A DNA stretch of 5,588 nucleotides, from assembly GCA_018678395.1 (NCBI GenBank), contig JAHHMJ010000329.1:1-5588 (forward strand). Reading direction: 5' to 3'. Below are positions 5,140 to 5,588 of this stretch, in pieces (position 1 is the first letter of the stretch; every line of letters begins with the position of its first letter). This stretch comes from Gemmatimonadota bacterium. GTDB taxonomy: Bacteria > Gemmatimonadota > Gemmatimonadetes > Longimicrobiales > Gaopeijiaceae. Under the pieces are notes generated by a model, which saw only the letters and a list, made by a program, of their open reading frames with translations, was not told where the DNA came from and ran no database searches. Both the position numbers and the translations under genes were made by a program.

Positions 5140-5588
5140 GTGAGCCGCAGCGACAGCCCCGCCTGGCTCATCGTCTTCGCCCTCTGGCTGCTGGTGTTCT
5201 CGTCGGCCAGCCAGATCATGATCATCGCGCCGATCCTGCCGCAGATCGGCGACGAATTGGCGATCGGCGACGCGGCCCTCGGCACGTTGGTGTCGGCATA
5301 CGCCATCATGGTCGGGCTCTTCGCGATCCTCTCGGGGCCCGTGTCCGACAAGATCGGCCGACGGCGCATCCTGCTCCTCGGTACCGGCGTGATGACCGTC
5401 GCGCTCACCGCCCACGTGTTCGTGCAGGGGTACGCCTCGTTCCTGGCCGTGCGCCTCTTCGCCGGGGTCGCCGGCGGCATCCTGAGCGGCGCCGCCGTCT
5501 CGTACGTGGGCGACTACTTCCCGTACAACCGACGAGGGTGGGCCACGGGCTGGATCATGAGCGGCTCGGCCTTCGGGCAGATCATCGG
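5140..5588 (+). CDS. MFS transporter, N-terminal part; runs off the right edge
   Basis: This is an inner-membrane transporter of the major facilitator superfamily; the substrate is not identifiable. The visible 149 residues cover roughly the first four to five helices. A short polar leader is followed by helix 1 (about 8-29). A hydrophobic helix 2 leads into the MFS signature loop GPVSDKIGRRR at 66-76, the classic GxxxDxxGRR between helices 2 and 3. Later comes RLFAGVAGG at 105-113, the conserved arginine at the start of helix 4, then a GDYFP stretch (124-128) and RRGWATG (131-137) between helices 4 and 5. GTG 5140 is the earliest start because an in-frame TAA lies at 5134-5136. No Shine-Dalgarno is evident. 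It is unrelated in detail to the UMF1 transporter in this window: it lacks DFANSAY and the SGKA segment. It follows the dehydrogenase gene by 44 bases in the same direction, so co-transcription is possible. Confidence 0.9.
   Translation, partial: MSRSDSPAWLIVFALWLLVFSSASQIMIIAPILPQIGDELAIGDAALGTLVSAYAIMVGLFAILSGPVSDKIGRRRILLLGTGVMTVALTAHVFVQGYASFLAVRLFAGVAGGILSGAAVSYVGDYFPYNRRGWATGWIMSGSAFGQII

Noticed and set aside
4466..5480. Minus-strand open frames opposite the dehydrogenase and the right-hand MFS gene
   Set aside because: The plus-strand genes have full catalytic or signature motifs; the minus-strand products show none and are explained by the scarcity of stop codons at high GC.
1..5588. 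Search for a novel defence, mobile or multi-gene system
   Set aside because: No transposase, integrase, nuclease, toxin-antitoxin pair, repeat array, tRNA or phage-like gene is visible; the genes are common housekeeping and transport families without a shared new theme.

Overview
The window is a GC-rich stretch of bacterial chromosome, roughly two thirds or more G+C by eye, packed with ordinary metabolic, envelope and transport genes. A monofunctional peptidoglycan glycosyltransferase (MtgA) points to a diderm (Gram-negative-type) bacterium. The GC level and the mix of protein families would suit a Gemmatimonadota-like or other high-GC environmental lineage, but no taxonomic marker gene is present, so this is only an inference. 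I see no rRNA, tRNA, CRISPR array, insertion sequence, phage gene or attachment site, and no gene-free stretch longer than about 70 bases.

Layout, left to right. (1) A tight leftward cluster reads mtgA (1779 to 1012), a 64-residue membrane protein (1015 to 821) and an HI0933/BaiN-type flavoprotein (810 to beyond the left edge). The first two overlap by four bases (ATGA), and the third starts 10 bases after the second ends, so they are probably one operon. (2) Diverging from mtgA across only 30 bases is a rightward CaCA-family cation/calcium exchanger (1810 to 2931). (3) Converging on it is a leftward UMF1/Atg22-type MFS transporter (4245 to 2959). The 27-base convergent gap and the exchanger's stop codon hold a symmetrical hairpin that could end transcription from one or both sides. 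(4) Diverging from that transporter across 67 bases is a YdfG-like short-chain dehydrogenase (4313 to 5095). This gap carries overlapping -10-like hexamers facing opposite ways. (5) A second, unrelated MFS transporter starts at 5140 and runs off the right edge.

The genes do not form an obvious pathway. MtgA makes glycan strands at the inner membrane and the small membrane protein is likely co-translated with it. The exchanger and the two MFS proteins are inner-membrane transporters. The dehydrogenase and the flavoprotein are soluble redox enzymes. I found no convincing new multi-gene system. The points most worth a second look are the coupled small membrane protein, an insertion and a motif change in MtgA, an extra C-terminal helix on the exchanger, the symmetrical divergent promoter with a possibly leaderless dehydrogenase mRNA, and the convergent hairpin built over a stop codon.
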